A stretch of DNA of 64,000 nt, taken from contig JASBNA010000053.1 of assembly GCA_038087015.1 (NCBI GenBank), positions 186,001 through 250,000 of the forward strand, given 5' to 3'. Both the position numbers and the translations under genes were made by a program. Source of the DNA: Cerrena zonata. Lineage: Eukaryota > Basidiomycota > Agaricomycetes > Polyporales > Cerrenaceae. Below, one piece after another: positions 48,790 through 60,084 of this stretch. The notes below the pieces were generated by a model. It made no database searches, was not told the DNA's origin, and saw only the letters and a list, made by a program, of their open reading frames with translations. The stretch's first letter is position 1. Each line of letters opens with the position of its first letter.

Positions 48790-51700
48790 ATGAAGTGGCG
48801 CTGTCATGATTGCTTTGGTGAACCCGTATTCTGCACTCATTGTCTCCGAACATCACACCAGCGCCACCCCTTTCACCGTATATCGCATTGGGATGGCTAT
48901 TGCTTTTCTCGCTCATCTCTAGGAAACGCCGGTCTCACTCTCAATCTTGGTCATGGCGGTAGTTTGTGTCCGGAGTATGGCGACTCTCTTCCCGAGGACG
49001 AAATAGATCCATTGACTACCCGTCTCTCCGGGGACATACTCCACTCTCCAACGATTGCATCTGGTAGCCATGTTCATCCAGTCCCCCACCAACATCCACC
49101 CGAACCAGTAGAAGCTCGAGCTGAATATTCGGGATTGTCTGCGCTTGGTCTCGATCTGAACTTAGGTGCTTCACCTCTGGATCTTGATTCTACGAAGGTT
49201 AGATTCTGGGAGAACGACAGGGGTAACCTATATGAAACGTCGCCTCTCAGACTTCCTCCATCATTCTCGTCTTCATCCTCGCCGCCACCATCATCTCCCA
49301 TTCAAACATCACGTCCAATACCGCCACTACATCCAGTACCATCTCCAGACGTCCCACCATCATCGCCCGAACCTATCATACACCAAGCTCGCTTATCTCG
49401 CTACCATATTAGAAGTCAGATCATGCAGGTTGATACAGCCGCCGATCCTTTCTACGCGGGGCAAAGTGAAGATGAAGATGACGATGAAAGAAACATGGAT
49501 ACTGTAGGGAACACGTTAAAGCCGAAGAGAACAAACCAGTCGTATGACAAATTTCAGTGTCCGATGATGACAATCATTGACATCGCCGGAGTTCATGAGC
49601 TAAGAACCCAATTTTGTCGCTGCCATCCGCTTAACGTGAATCCCTTACACAATCAGCTTCAAGCAATGGGCCTCTTCCCGGCATCAAGGCAGAAGACGAG
49701 GACGGCATTTACCTTTCGTGTTCTCGAGCACTTTGATATTTCTAACTTGGAGGGAAAGGTTTCCGCAACTACATACTATAACTCTATCGCTCGGTTTACC
49801 TCCAACCTCTTCCCGAAGAATGTTCCTAATCGCTATCGAGAACTCATGAGAGCATTGCGCCAATGGAGGGATCTTACCTTGCGACGTCGTGCCGGTCATC
49901 CCTACATTGATCAAGAAGCTGCAATATCCCCGGGTGGTCTTGCGCTATTCTGTGCCACCTGTCCCCAGCCGGAGGTGAATCTACCAGATGACTGGAAGGA
50001 GGACGACAAGACGTAATTAACCTTTGCCTTCATCTCATATAATATCTTACTTTCTTCTCCAGGTGGAAGTACGTACCCACGTTACTGGCCGATGGAAATT
50101 TTAAGCAAGATCATATTGCCATGAAGAATGATTTCGATGATGTGGCCCTTAACGATGGCCTTGCATACATGGTCGCACGTAAACGATTTGATGAATATCT
50201 TTCGGAGGCCCCAAGGTCAATACCACCTGTACGATGCCGCTTGTCTCTAATCATAATCTCCTCTGATGCGCCAACATTGAATAGACATCAACGTGTCATG
50301 AGCATCGAGCGGTAAGTCAACAAAACCATGCCCATGCGCATCTCGATGTTACCGGGATTGGCGCAATTGCATGCGGGCGACATGGCTGTTTTTACCCTAA
50401 CTCTGTAGTAAATTTCCGAAAGGGAGAGGGGTACGCTATTTCTACCACGGCCTACTCGTCTATGCTGACACAATATGTAGTCAGCGGTATATGGACTATG
50501 CATTTGTCAATGCAATTAACTACATATCCGGCATTGCGATGGTTATGATGATATATGACATCATGTGTCAGTATTTTCTGAATTTCCGCAAGCGAGTAGA
50601 GGAAGTCAGTCAATATCTAACCTTGCCCGAGAACATAAAGTTCAAGAAGGCAATCGGGCTCTTCCACGTCCATGGTCATGTGAAGGAATGTTATGCACGA
50701 TATGCTCCAACGTTTATTAAAGGCGCAGGCATGCTCGTTGGCGAGATAATTGAAACACTTTGGAACCCCCTAAACCATACCGCGAGCAGTGCGCGAGCAA
50801 TGACCTGGTACCATTGACAAGAATATCTCGACGTCCACATCGGTGACTCTAACTGGAAGAAATTGATAACTATGGGTACGTCTCTGTCTAAATCATGATC
50901 CTTCCTGTCAGTAACGACAGTTGGAGCGTAGTACCCGCACTGTACAAGAGCTGGCAGCTTGCAGTAAAGCAGGTAGCTAACTCTGCTGAATATTTTGATG
51001 CTCTTTGTCACTCTGTCGGCCCGGAAAATACTCGCAAATGGACTGTACTGGAGGAGAAGCTACAGGTAGACCGCGAGACGGACATAACTGCCATGGACAA
51101 ATTTGATGTGGCCGATGAAAAAGGTAAGATGATCTCATCATAATTTGCCGACGTAGTATCTAAGCCTCCCCAGAGCCGGGAAAGGCCGACTTGACAAGCC
51201 TTTGGATCCATAAGGAAATGGAGCCGTCCAGCGGTGTATTACCTGGGTCGGCCAAGTGGATATCTTTAGGAATTCGGATATCCGAAGAACAGTAAGTGGC
51301 TACTTTAAGATCAAAATAATGTCAAAATTGACGTCCCTCGCAGAATAGGGTTGGCTATAGATATGCGAAAGTCGGGTACCCGACCATCTCCTGATCAGCA
51401 GGCAGCTATCCATGACAAACGAATGAAACTTCAGAAGCGCATTGATGAGTTTCACCGCAGCTCCTATTCATACCTCCCTTTTGGAAGCGACAGCAGCGTC
51501 CTCGCTACAAACCTCCCGGACGACTTCGAGTGGGAATATGAAGACGAAGACGATGACACTATGCCCGGAAGCTATCCTGAGGATGAACCTGGCATCGTGG
51601 AGTTCTCAAATAGCTCACTTCCCGCCGAAAAGCAGAGACTGATCCTCCCGTCCTCCTTTGGAAAGGGTCCATATACCCTACCGGTCAAAGCCGTCCGAAT

Positions 51701-52431
51701 GGTCGAGCTATCTTTGAGGCAGGGTCAAGCGAACGACGCTTTGCATAGCCTACGCCTTGCAATTGGACAAAGATCGTTCTTATTCAGGAAGAAAGTCCGA
51801 CAAGGTCATACCAGTGCTAATTCAGGTTATCACAACCGGCTACGGAGCTATGCCGAAGTACAGGCCGTTGGAGGAACAGTCGATTGCCTCGCAAAGGTCT
51901 ACAGTTGTGCACGAAATGCTATGATATCTCTGGACGCTGACGCAGATCTGATGTCTAAATACAAGTTACTTTCTAAGGCAGATCTAACTGCAAGTACCGC
52001 TGTCGTCGACCCCAATGCACGAGGGCAGAGAAATAATGGATTATCATGGATTTGGCAATCCCACCACTCGGCAGCCGAAGACCCGGTATGGATGCAGGAA
52101 CGTAAGTTTGGCGGCTTAGCCTCGATTTTCTACACTCACACAACCGGCCGATTTAGTCTATCGGGTGAATTGGCTTCGGGTGAAGTCGAGAAGGGATAGG
52201 TGGGCCGAAGAGCTGGAACTTGTCAGGTCTGAATTGCACTGGACAAAACTATTTCACTCCCGTCGGGCGGATGAGTGGAGAGCCCGCGCACTGGCGGCCG
52301 AGGGAAACAATCCCGACCTTAGCTATTACGCATTGAGGCAGGAAAAGACTTGGAGACTATTGGAAGAGCAGGCCGATAGTGCTCTCAAGATTGTTGCACC
52401 TTCTCAGTCTGCTCCTTTAGTAACTAGATAG
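48790..52431 (+). pseudogene. KDZ transposase, near-complete, one nonsense codon
   Basis: Exons: 48790-50012, 50063-50228, 50285-50430, 50481-50875, 50912-51123, 51174-51291, 51344-52101 and 52157-52431, about 1,100 residues. The CxC2 cysteine cluster (KCGIC starting upstream of the ATG, then WRCHDC, FCTHC, SHQRHPFHR, LGHGGSLCP) is followed by a Ser/Pro/Asp-rich linker. The KDZ core follows: LLADGNFKQDH (first Asp), GIGAIACGRHGCF, MIYDIMCQYF (second Asp), HVHGHVKECYARY and GEIIETLWNPLN (Glu). The C-terminal helical part has GYHNRLRSYAEVQAVG and RRDRWAEELELV. TGA at 50815-50817 replaces the expected arginine before QEYLDVH. The exon 4/5 junction is unusually short (32-36 nt), so a second lesion is possible. 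Confidence 0.88.
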
Positions 52432-52566
52432 AATGTCCGCCCGATATCATCATTTCTTTATTTGGCCTTGTTTGTCATTCTGATTAGTTCTCGTTAGCCT
52501 TCCGAGAGCCGCGTGTACACTATACCATCTTGCACTTTGCTCACCACCTCTGAGTCTCATCGCCCC

Positions 52567-53326
52567 ATGACCGACGAGCCGATGTCTGATCAGCCTTCGT
52601 GTTCTGAAGCTGCTTTCGAGCAAGAAGCACAATCCATTGAACGTACAGCTCTAGTCCGTTTCGCGTATCATTTATGGCGGGTAGATACTGCGGCTCGCTC
52701 ATTTCCTCACCATCTGCCCGACCAGATGGAGATCATGAGAGCGCGATGGTATATCGGCCTGATTTTAGAAGTTGTAAGTATGAGCGTCGATGTTGATACC
52801 CAGCTAATATTATTTGTAGACAAGTTTTCGCTACGTGATCGGCGATGTTTGCATGCTAGGCTACATGTCCTCCAATCTCAGCATGGACATGAGCCAAAGG
52901 TTGCAATGGCTTCGAATAGATACTTGCTTTTTCCCACCCGAGATCCGTTGGGATTTCCTTCCCCACAACAATCGAGGACCCCCTCCGGTTCCATGCCCTC
53001 CTTGGGTGTTTGGTTCCCCTCCAATCTATCTTCAGGCGCAGATGCATTGGTGGGAGAATCCAGATACTGATGAGATGAAACCACAGTGGTGGAATGACCC
53101 CATTAAAGAGGTAAGAGCACGCCTTGACTTGTTTCTATCGGTGTGTTAGTGACGCACTCTGACTGATATACAGAAATGGTTAAATGAAGTACGGGCACCG
53201 AGAGATCTGATTGGGAGATATGTGGGCGCCCTTCAGGACTCTGCAAAAGTATTGAGTAAAGCCCGGAAGATCTTAGAGCATGTAGCAAATGGAGAGGAGG
53301 TTGATGTTGAATCCGGCGAATACTGA
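52567..53326 (+). CDS. Protein I, small three-exon gene, unknown
   Basis: Three exons start at ATG 52567; the introns are GTAAGT...TTGTAG (about 52772-52819) and GTAAGA...ATACAG (about 53110-53173), with TGA at 53324-53326. The product is about 215 residues. Residues 20-70 look helical (RTALVRFAYHLWRVD, MRARWYIGLIL). The middle is Pro/Trp-rich (HNNRGPPPVPCPPWVFG; HWWENP; QWWNDP). The C-terminus is helical (LIGRYVGALQDSAKVLSKAR). The gene lies just after the KDZ transposase and converges with member D. I do not recognise the family. It could be the second protein of the element, but that is a guess from position only. Confidence 0.65.
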
Positions 53327-53643
53327 CTATGTAGACTATGACTCGGACTATCGTCATTTGCAAATGGTACAAATTTCTCTCATATTCCCGAACGATAACC
53401 CGAGGTCTTTGAGCCAAAAGCATCGCCGCAAGATAACATACTATTGGTACAAGTGTGAAACTACCCAAAAAATAAACACTCCCGTATAGTCTGATAACAA
53501 GAAATGGTGACAAAACAGATAGCGCGTGTGTGTACAATGTTACAAGATAGGTTGTTGGAAGAGAATGTCCGTTCTGGACAGAGTGTGGCATATACCTACC
53601 AAAGCGACCTTTCCGTCGTCAAGATATAGAGATGAGCCCACAT

Positions 53644-54615
53644 TTACGAGTCCGACTCCTCCAAATATTCAGAATCGTCATTCTGCTCCTCCATAGTCCC
53701 ATCTGATCTCAAGCGGCGCCGAAGACTCGCTATCCGCTCCTCCATGGCTTCCTCCTTAGTCTCTAGCAACTCACGATTTCTTCTAATTTTTGTAAGCTCT
53801 TCTCTGTGCTCCTCCAGCTTCCAGCGTAAGGCGGTCCAGAAGGATTTCGTCGGACAATGCGTTGTACCAGCGGAAGTTCCAGCAGTAACAATTTCAGATT
53901 GATGCGCTACGACGGTTTATTGTGAGTGGTAGAATATAAGCTTATATCGTGAACTCACCAGCCAAGTCTGTCGGGCGAATACCGGGTGGGTGACGACGGC
54001 TATGGCGAGAGGCTTGTCCCCCGAGTAAGGTGGGAGGTGCCGTTTCCCTAGCACGACGCTGAACATCTCCTTTTGGCACTAATTTAATGTCAGACCTGAG
54101 GCCACAAAGAACAAGGTTAAGCTAAACACATACCTGCGGCATGTCGGTTGTATTTTGGCACATATACAGCGACATCGCTACGGTTAAGTCTTGTATCTGA
54201 CGTGGAGGGGAGAGATTGTGTCGTAGGGGTCTCTTTTTCTTCTCCGTCATACCGATCAGCTCGTGAAGATGTCCATATGTTGGTTTTTTTGTCGTCAGAG
54301 TCAGGGTATGGTGCCAAAGTGCCCGCAAGTGGTCTCAGTTCTTCTTCCCAGATCGAGGAGACGTATTGGCGTAGTAGTGAGATGCCCTGCTCTACGTCCT
54401 CGGGCGATCCAGCTACCTCCATGCGACCAACGTTTTCAACCTCCTGTTCTTATTAGTGAGACGGGTCACCTCCGAGGAAAATAAGTACTTACGAGGATGG
54501 GAAGGACGGACTCAAACCACGTTTCAGTGAACACGGCCTTGGATCTGTGGAGGTAAATCATAGAGCGCGCCCAGTAGACGACCGGATTCTTTCTACTAAA
54601 GTCGACGTTAGACAT
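53644..54615 (-). CDS. Family A-D protein, member D
   Basis: Four exons from ATG 54615: RKNPVVYWARSMIYLHRSK and WFESVLPIL, then (after GTAAGT...GAACAG) EDVEQGISLLRQYVSSIWEE and LAGTLAPYPD. A third exon is basic and Pro-rich (QRRARETAPP, HSRRHPPGIRPTD). The last exon is a coiled coil (ALRWKLEEHREELTKIRRNR, then EEAMEERIASLRRRLR) and an acidic end, with TAA at 53644-53646. The product is about 250 residues. Block order is the same as in A, B and C, with A the closest in the first exon. It ends about 320 bp from the convergent gene I. Confidence 0.74.
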
Positions 54616-55004
54616 ACCCGAAGATGATTGGGGGCGGTAAAGATGGAAGGCAGTAGTGTGGGAGGCGACGCGGTATGACTTTGAAAATTGGGTTTTCGAA
54701 AGTTAGGTATATATTACGATCCCGAAGGTTCTAGGTTCCGCAGTTGCGGGATTTATAAGGAGGTAGGCGTAAATAGTATACGTCATATACGCCTAACTAA
54801 AATCAAATTGCGCTGTATGCATGTGTGTCAGAAGTAGACTAAAACTCTTGTCGGGCGTAGACCCTTGATCGGGAGAGCCGATCGAGATCTTAGCCTGAGA
54901 GTACTTACCGCCTTCTCGGCAATATCCGAGATCGCTGAGAGATTTGCGCGGATCGGAAGCTTGGTTTCTCCTTACAATTCTTGCTGTATCCAGATGATAA
55001 TCGG
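54616..55004. other. Intergenic, no gene supported
   Basis: Upstream region of member D followed by unrelated sequence up to the truncated transposase. I see no frame with support. Confidence 0.4.
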
Positions 55005-56606
55005 GCTTCAAGCAATGGGCCTCTTCCCAGCATCAAGGAAGAAGACACGGACTGTCTTTACCTTTCGCCTTCTGGAGCACTTTGATGTCTCTAACTTGGA
55101 GGCGAAGGTCCCGGCTTACATATACTACAACTGCCTTATTCGACTGACCTCCAATCCGTCGTTGCGCCGTCGTTCGGGTCATCCGTATGTCAACCCGGTA
55201 GGCGAGATACCTGCTGGCCAACTGGGTCTTTTCTGCGCTGCTTGTCCCCAACCGGATATCAATTTGCTGGACGATTGGAAGGATGATCCCGAAAAGTTGT
55301 TTTGAAATCGCTTGGTATGACAAGAGCTCTGACATATTTTATAGATGGAAATACATGCCGACATTGCTCGCCGATGATAACTTCAAGCAACATCATCTCG
55401 CCATGAAGCATGACTTTGATAATGTTGCTCTTAATGACGGTCTAGCATACATGGTGGCTCATAAGCGATTCCAAGCATATATGTCTGAAGCACCTACCGC
55501 GAAAGCTGCTATACGATCCCATTTCCCACCTCTTCTCTTAATATCTATTTCTAACACTCAAACAGTCATCAGCGTGTGGCAGTCCGCCATTTATGACAAA
55601 CGGAGGAAGCTTCAAAAACGAATTGACGAATCTCATAGAGATTCCAGTGTCTATCTCCCGCCTCTCGGTGATGATTCTCTTCACCCCAATGATCGTCTTG
55701 ATGATTCTCAGTGGGAATTTGAGGATGAAGATGGGTCTGTTTCTATGCCGGGGAGCTAATCTGAAGATGTCGAGCTGGATCCCGGTGTTATTGATCAAAG
55801 CTCTCTTCCGGCCGAGAAACAAACACTCCTCCTACCAAGTGTATCCGGCCGAGAGAACTCCAGTCGGAAGTCAGGTAAAATTTCATTGAACTTTCGCTGA
55901 GGAACGGTCAGGCGAATGACGCATTACATGGCCTACGCCTTGCAATTGGACAGAAATCTTTTGTTTTTAGAAAGAAAGTCCGTCAAGGGCACGTAAATCC
56001 TACTTCGGGTTATCACAATCGCCTAAGAGGCTACGCCGAAGTTCAGGGAATTGGAGAAACAATCGATTACCTTTCAAAGGTATATATCTCTGCAAGGAGG
56101 GCTATGGTTTAAGTTCGGGAGATGAAGATACACTGTTGGAATATAAGGTGTTGACAAAGACAGACATTGGTACAAGTACCGCTATTGTCGACTTCAATGC
56201 ATCTGGGCAGCGTAACAGCTTGCTGTCCTGGATTTGGCAATCATATCACAGTGCAAATGAGGACGCAGCTTAGAGTCAGGAATGTCAGTCTTTCTCTCCT
56301 GACCAAATTTGTATCACTCGTACTCACCCGATAAATACAGTATATCGGGTCAATTGGCTTCGGGCGAAAAGTAGGCGGGATAGGTGGAAGGAAGCGTTAG
56401 AGCTAATTAAGTCCGAGCCTTTATGGACAGAAATGTTCCATCGCTCCCGCGCAAACCTGTGGAGATCCCATGCACAGAAGATAGAAGATACTACTCCTCA
56501 GCTAAGACATTATGCACTCAGACAGGCGAAGACGTGGAGTCTACTGGAGAGTCAAGCGGACGGTGGCCTCAAAATAGTATCCCCATGTTCGGCTAATATA
56601 ATCTAG
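55005..56606 (+). pseudogene. KDZ transposase copy 2, truncated and internally deleted
   Basis: The sequence joins the KDZ family abruptly at LQAMGLFPASRKKT, so the cysteine cluster and linker are missing. It follows copy 1 through LLADDNFKQHHLAM (first Asp kept) and then jumps from near SEAP to WQSAIYDKRRKLQKR. The GIGA block, second Asp, HxxGH and catalytic Glu are therefore all lost. TAA at about 55757 falls within the MPGSYPED-equivalent block, and another stop follows in GISLNFR-type sequence. The C-terminal blocks (GYHNRLRGYAEVQGIG, RVNWLRAKSRRDRW) are still readable up to TAG 56604-56606. It cannot encode an active transposase. Confidence 0.87.
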
Positions 56607-56944
56607 CTTGCTCTGCCTGATGGGACGCTTTGATATTATATTTTTCATATTTGCTTTGAATCAAGTTTCAACTGCTTCAATCAGGTAGACAACCCAAATC
56701 GGGAGAATAGATCGGGTGACTCACAGATCCAACATACCCGACATTTCGGGTACATTCAGATCACCCGAGCCTCAGGTTATTCTTACAGTTCTCCTGAGTA
56801 CGGTAGTGAGAATCAAGAAATATTGGATTGCGACTACTATTTTTACGTGAAGACGAGAATCCAACTAGCTCGTACAATGTGATGTCGATGTTCTGAATAT
56901 GCGTTGGTGTCAGTACGTACGTCATTATGCCAGCTCCTCACTCA
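56607..56944. other. Intergenic with TCGGG/CCCGA cluster
   Basis: No gene. Six TCGGG or CCCGA words fall within 56695-56770, in both orientations. Confidence 0.5.
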
Positions 56945-57834
56945 CTAGTCATCAAGAACGATGGTTTCAGTGACCCTGCCTTCACCATCGGCTTCAACAA
57001 CTTCTACACCATACTCCCTTTGAATGTCCACTCGGAAGGGTGGAATACCAAGGAACATAACATCGTCAGGATGGTTGTCATCCTGGATGTCGATGTTGCT
57101 GTCGTCGCCGCTTTCGTTGCTGTCTTCGCTGCTTTCGTTGCTGTCGTCGCCGCTACCATTGTCGCTGTCCTCTTCCCTGTGATCAGGAAACTCGCAGCAT
57201 TTGACGGCGCTGTCGATGTGAGCGAAGTGGGTCTTGCAATACCCGCATATTGAACATGGGGTACAGACATGTTGGTGGTTGTAGTGACAAATCTGGCGAT
57301 AGTCACAGAAGACACATTCTGTCTGTTGGACATCGTCTTCAAGAGGAGGACAGGGACATTCAATGGTACCATCATCGTCGTCGATTCGGATATACGACTG
57401 GCCAAGGTTATCTAGGTCGTACCAGTAGCGTTTCTTCTGTAACATATTTTCACTTGAGTACAATATCATCATGCACGAATGCTGTTTAGCAACATACCTG
57501 ATCGAGAAGAGTTTTTGCGGCCTCGCTATCAAGCCAGATACTTTATACAGTAAGTTAGTCGAAATCGAGCACGACTCACTGCCACTGAGCTATCTCAGGT
57601 GCGTCTTCTCCGTCCGCAAGAAGCTATTCACACATCATGAAACCTCGCCATCTCCAGAATTCCGTGAAACTTTTCACCTTATCGTATGCAGCCTGAATCA
57701 TTCGCCTAGTGCCTCGCGGCGACACATTGAGCTTGAGATCTATAGCATAAGTGGGAGAGTATAGGGGAGATAGATCGTGATAACATTACCATTTGATAGT
57801 ACGTTCGGTCGTCGTCGGATGGGGAGGTTGACAT
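56945..57834 (-). CDS. Type II J-like/Cys-rich protein
   Basis: Five exons from ATG 57834 (exon 1 57790-57834, last exon 56945-57436), 225 residues by my splice model. The N-terminus reads as a J-like domain: TYYQMLNVSPRGTRRMIQAA (helices I and II), then EAAKTLLDQKKRYWYDLDNL (helix III). The HPD motif is absent, with ADGEDAP at that place. The Cys/His cluster matches the type I proteins (ECVFC, CHYNHQHVC, CSICGYC, THFAH, KCCEFP). Then come an Asp/Ser/Asn/Glu repeat and a C-terminal domain (FRVDIQREYGVEVVEADG) not found in type I. Intron positions match type I, so the two types are related. It lies divergent to the type I gene at 58370. Confidence 0.82.
57095..57180 (-). repeat. Coding microsatellite, Asp/Ser/Asn/Glu
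   Basis: Inside the type II gene, imperfect GTCGTCGCCGCTTTCGTTGCT-like units encode a DDSNESSED-type acidic stretch between the zinc-cluster-like domain and the C-terminal domain. Confidence 0.75.
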
Positions 57835-58369
57835 TATTGGAGACGATGGGCGGTAGGAAAAAGGAGGTGCGTAGTCAGAGGGAGAGTGCTGGCACGACCT
57901 GCCTTAAGAGAATAGAGCAAAAATGTCCTTAGAGACTATTCGAAACTGATAACGTTAGGACAGCGCCTCCACACTTGCTAATGTTACCCATACGCTCAGC
58001 CGGCTATAAATCTGGAAAGTACCCGAGTGAGGAGTCAGAGCAATTTGAAAATTACAACCTTATTTCTCGGATTCAAACCCGAAATGGAACGGGACCACGG
58101 CCGGCTATCGGACCCGAGTGGCATCTAGTCGTCGCCATCACTGTGATCGTGGTCTAGGCCTTAGCTATATTGAATTGCCAAGCACTGTATATCACAATCA
58201 CTTACTCGTTCAAAACCTTAATGGTATTAATGGTGATCGCTGTCAACGGAATTACTATTCTAGGAGTTCAGCGCTACTGGAGAGTACGAATGGTACCCTC
58301 CTTGATCTCCGCCAATAGCTGCACGCTTTTCTCGTAGTAATATTCCCTCTACTCACTTCTTCATACTCC
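57835..58369. promoter_or_regulatory. Divergent promoter of the type I/type II pair (right)
   Basis: About 535 bp between the two starts. It resembles 26341-26837 in inverted orientation, including the GCGCCTCCAC and CGCTCAGCCGGCTATAAATC steps. CCCGA words cluster at 58020-58110. Confidence 0.5.
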
Positions 58370-59205
58370 ATGGCCTTCAACCCTCGTAAAGATTATTACG
58401 ATATTGTATTATATTGGTACTTACTCTTCATCTTAACTCTTACGCTGACTGAATTACTAGCTCGGTGCTAATCAATGGTGGACGGAGCAGCGCATCATGG
58501 AGTCATGGCAAGAGAAGGGTTGTTTAGTATGTTTTATCTTCTACAAACCTTTGGAATACAGTCTGACTGCGCTTGTAGCACTTTCGAAATAAACAACAGT
58601 TCCGGCCGTTCACGTGAGTAATGTCGGGTTCCATAGAAGCCATTTTCTTAGGCGTATAATAGAGAAGCGAAAGACGTGCTAACGGACAAGGTAAGGTAGC
58701 ACTATCGTTGTATATGGAGTCTCCTTACCATCGGGTACGACAACAGAAGCAACGATGCAGCTATGACCTCGCGCGATTTGGGCGTATTTGGGATCATGAG
58801 CATGAAAATGGGGAGGTCGAATGCAAGAATACGGCCGAGAACATCGCCGCGCAGGTTGGACCCCTGCTCCCAATCTGCCTCATTTGTACGCACTGCCGGG
58901 GCTGCCATTACGAGCACGAACATACATGTCAACTTTGCCCGACGTGCTTTCTCTGCTCGCGGCACATCGAGCATACGTCGCCGGGTGACTGTTGCTCGTG
59001 CCCTCGAGCGGGGGTTGTGGGTGAGCCGAACTCCAACGAACCCGTATCGGCTCATGTGGGATATGCACCCGAACATAGCGCACCCGATGATGGAAGCATC
59101 ACTTTCCTCGATGATCTCGCCCGTCTTGAAGAAACTTATAGCAACCCACTGAGCGATATACGACAATTCTGGCCCATTTTTGATCATGATGCGGATGAAT
59201 TATAG
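58370..59205 (+). CDS. Type I J-like/Cys-rich protein, copy 2
   Basis: Five exons: 58370-58405, 58461-58526, 58579-58613, 58663-58690 (28 nt) and 58747-59205, giving 207 residues. The frame is continuous across all junctions and the exon sizes are identical to the other intact copies. Residues 8-50 follow the J-domain pattern (KDYYDILGANQWWTEQRIM; EAKDVLTDK; SYDLARFG) without HPD. The Cys/His cluster is intact (ICLIC, CRGCHYEHEHTC, LCPTC, LCSRHIEH, GDCCSCP). The C-terminus is acidic and ends LARLEETYSNPLSDIRQFWP. Frames on the opposite strand and in the next frame are shadows of the conserved last exon. Confidence 0.87.
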
Positions 59206-60084
59206 GTGATAGTTTTTAGATAGTATGTTCAATTATCCTGTCACTTTTCTTGTCGAAATGAGATTTGAATGTTGTGTAGCATACCGTTCCTATGCTGTGC
59301 GCTCGGCTTCACATATTTTCTTGTCGTAGTAAAGCTCTACGTTTGTACAATAGACCATATAACATGTCTTGCATTCAAGTTTAACCGGACCTTCATCTGA
59401 GGTATTATAGTGATTTTCCTACCATTCTTCCATGTGGCACTGATGTCCGCGAGAGAAATTAATAACAAGAATATATGACCGTCTTATATTTGGTATGGGT
59501 ACAAGCCCGATGAAAAGCACCCGATATCCACGACCGGTATGAAGCGCGGTCGACTGATTCATGAAACTTCGAGTCCAGTGGGGAACTTATGGTATGGGAT
59601 TTAGAGCCGACTTTAACCAGGACAGCGGCCCCCCAAGATTGTGAGTCCAGTGCAAGAGGTACTTAACCAATTTAGAGCCGGGAAAGCAAATATGGATTAT
59701 AATGGTCTGTTCCTGGCTCTGCAACATGGCTAACATTCGGTATCAGATGTGGTTGGATTATAATTTTGGTACGCCTCACCATCACCGTCTCGGGTGGATA
59801 TCTTGGCTCGGGTGAAGGAATTCAGAATCCAAAAGCACTATCGGATGAGATTGTTCGGCCGCTGAGTGCACCCGAACGTCCGGGCGCATTTCATTCAACT
59901 GAAGGTTGGACCGTCCTTACAGCGAGGTTTCTCCTCAGTGCAACGCATATTACCGATAGTGAGCATAAGGAAGCCTATGTCTTCCTACAGTAACAGAAAT
60001 ATCTCTCCAATATTCTAACTACGTGTAGCTATCAGCACATATGGGCACATTGTTATACAACTCCCTTTGCTCACCAGCTCTCAG
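59206..60084. other. Intergenic, TCGGG-rich
   Basis: No supported gene. The 59570-59690 part matches the left arm at 25010-25130 in reverse. A 75-codon frame at 59766-59993 has no partner or motif. Confidence 0.5.

Noticed and set aside
58702..59187. 161-codon minus-strand frame, with a similar 152-codon frame at 61935-62393 (minus)
   Set aside because: Both are antisense shadows of the last exon of the type I genes. The plus-strand frame keeps the cysteine pattern across three copies and joins its upstream exons in phase.
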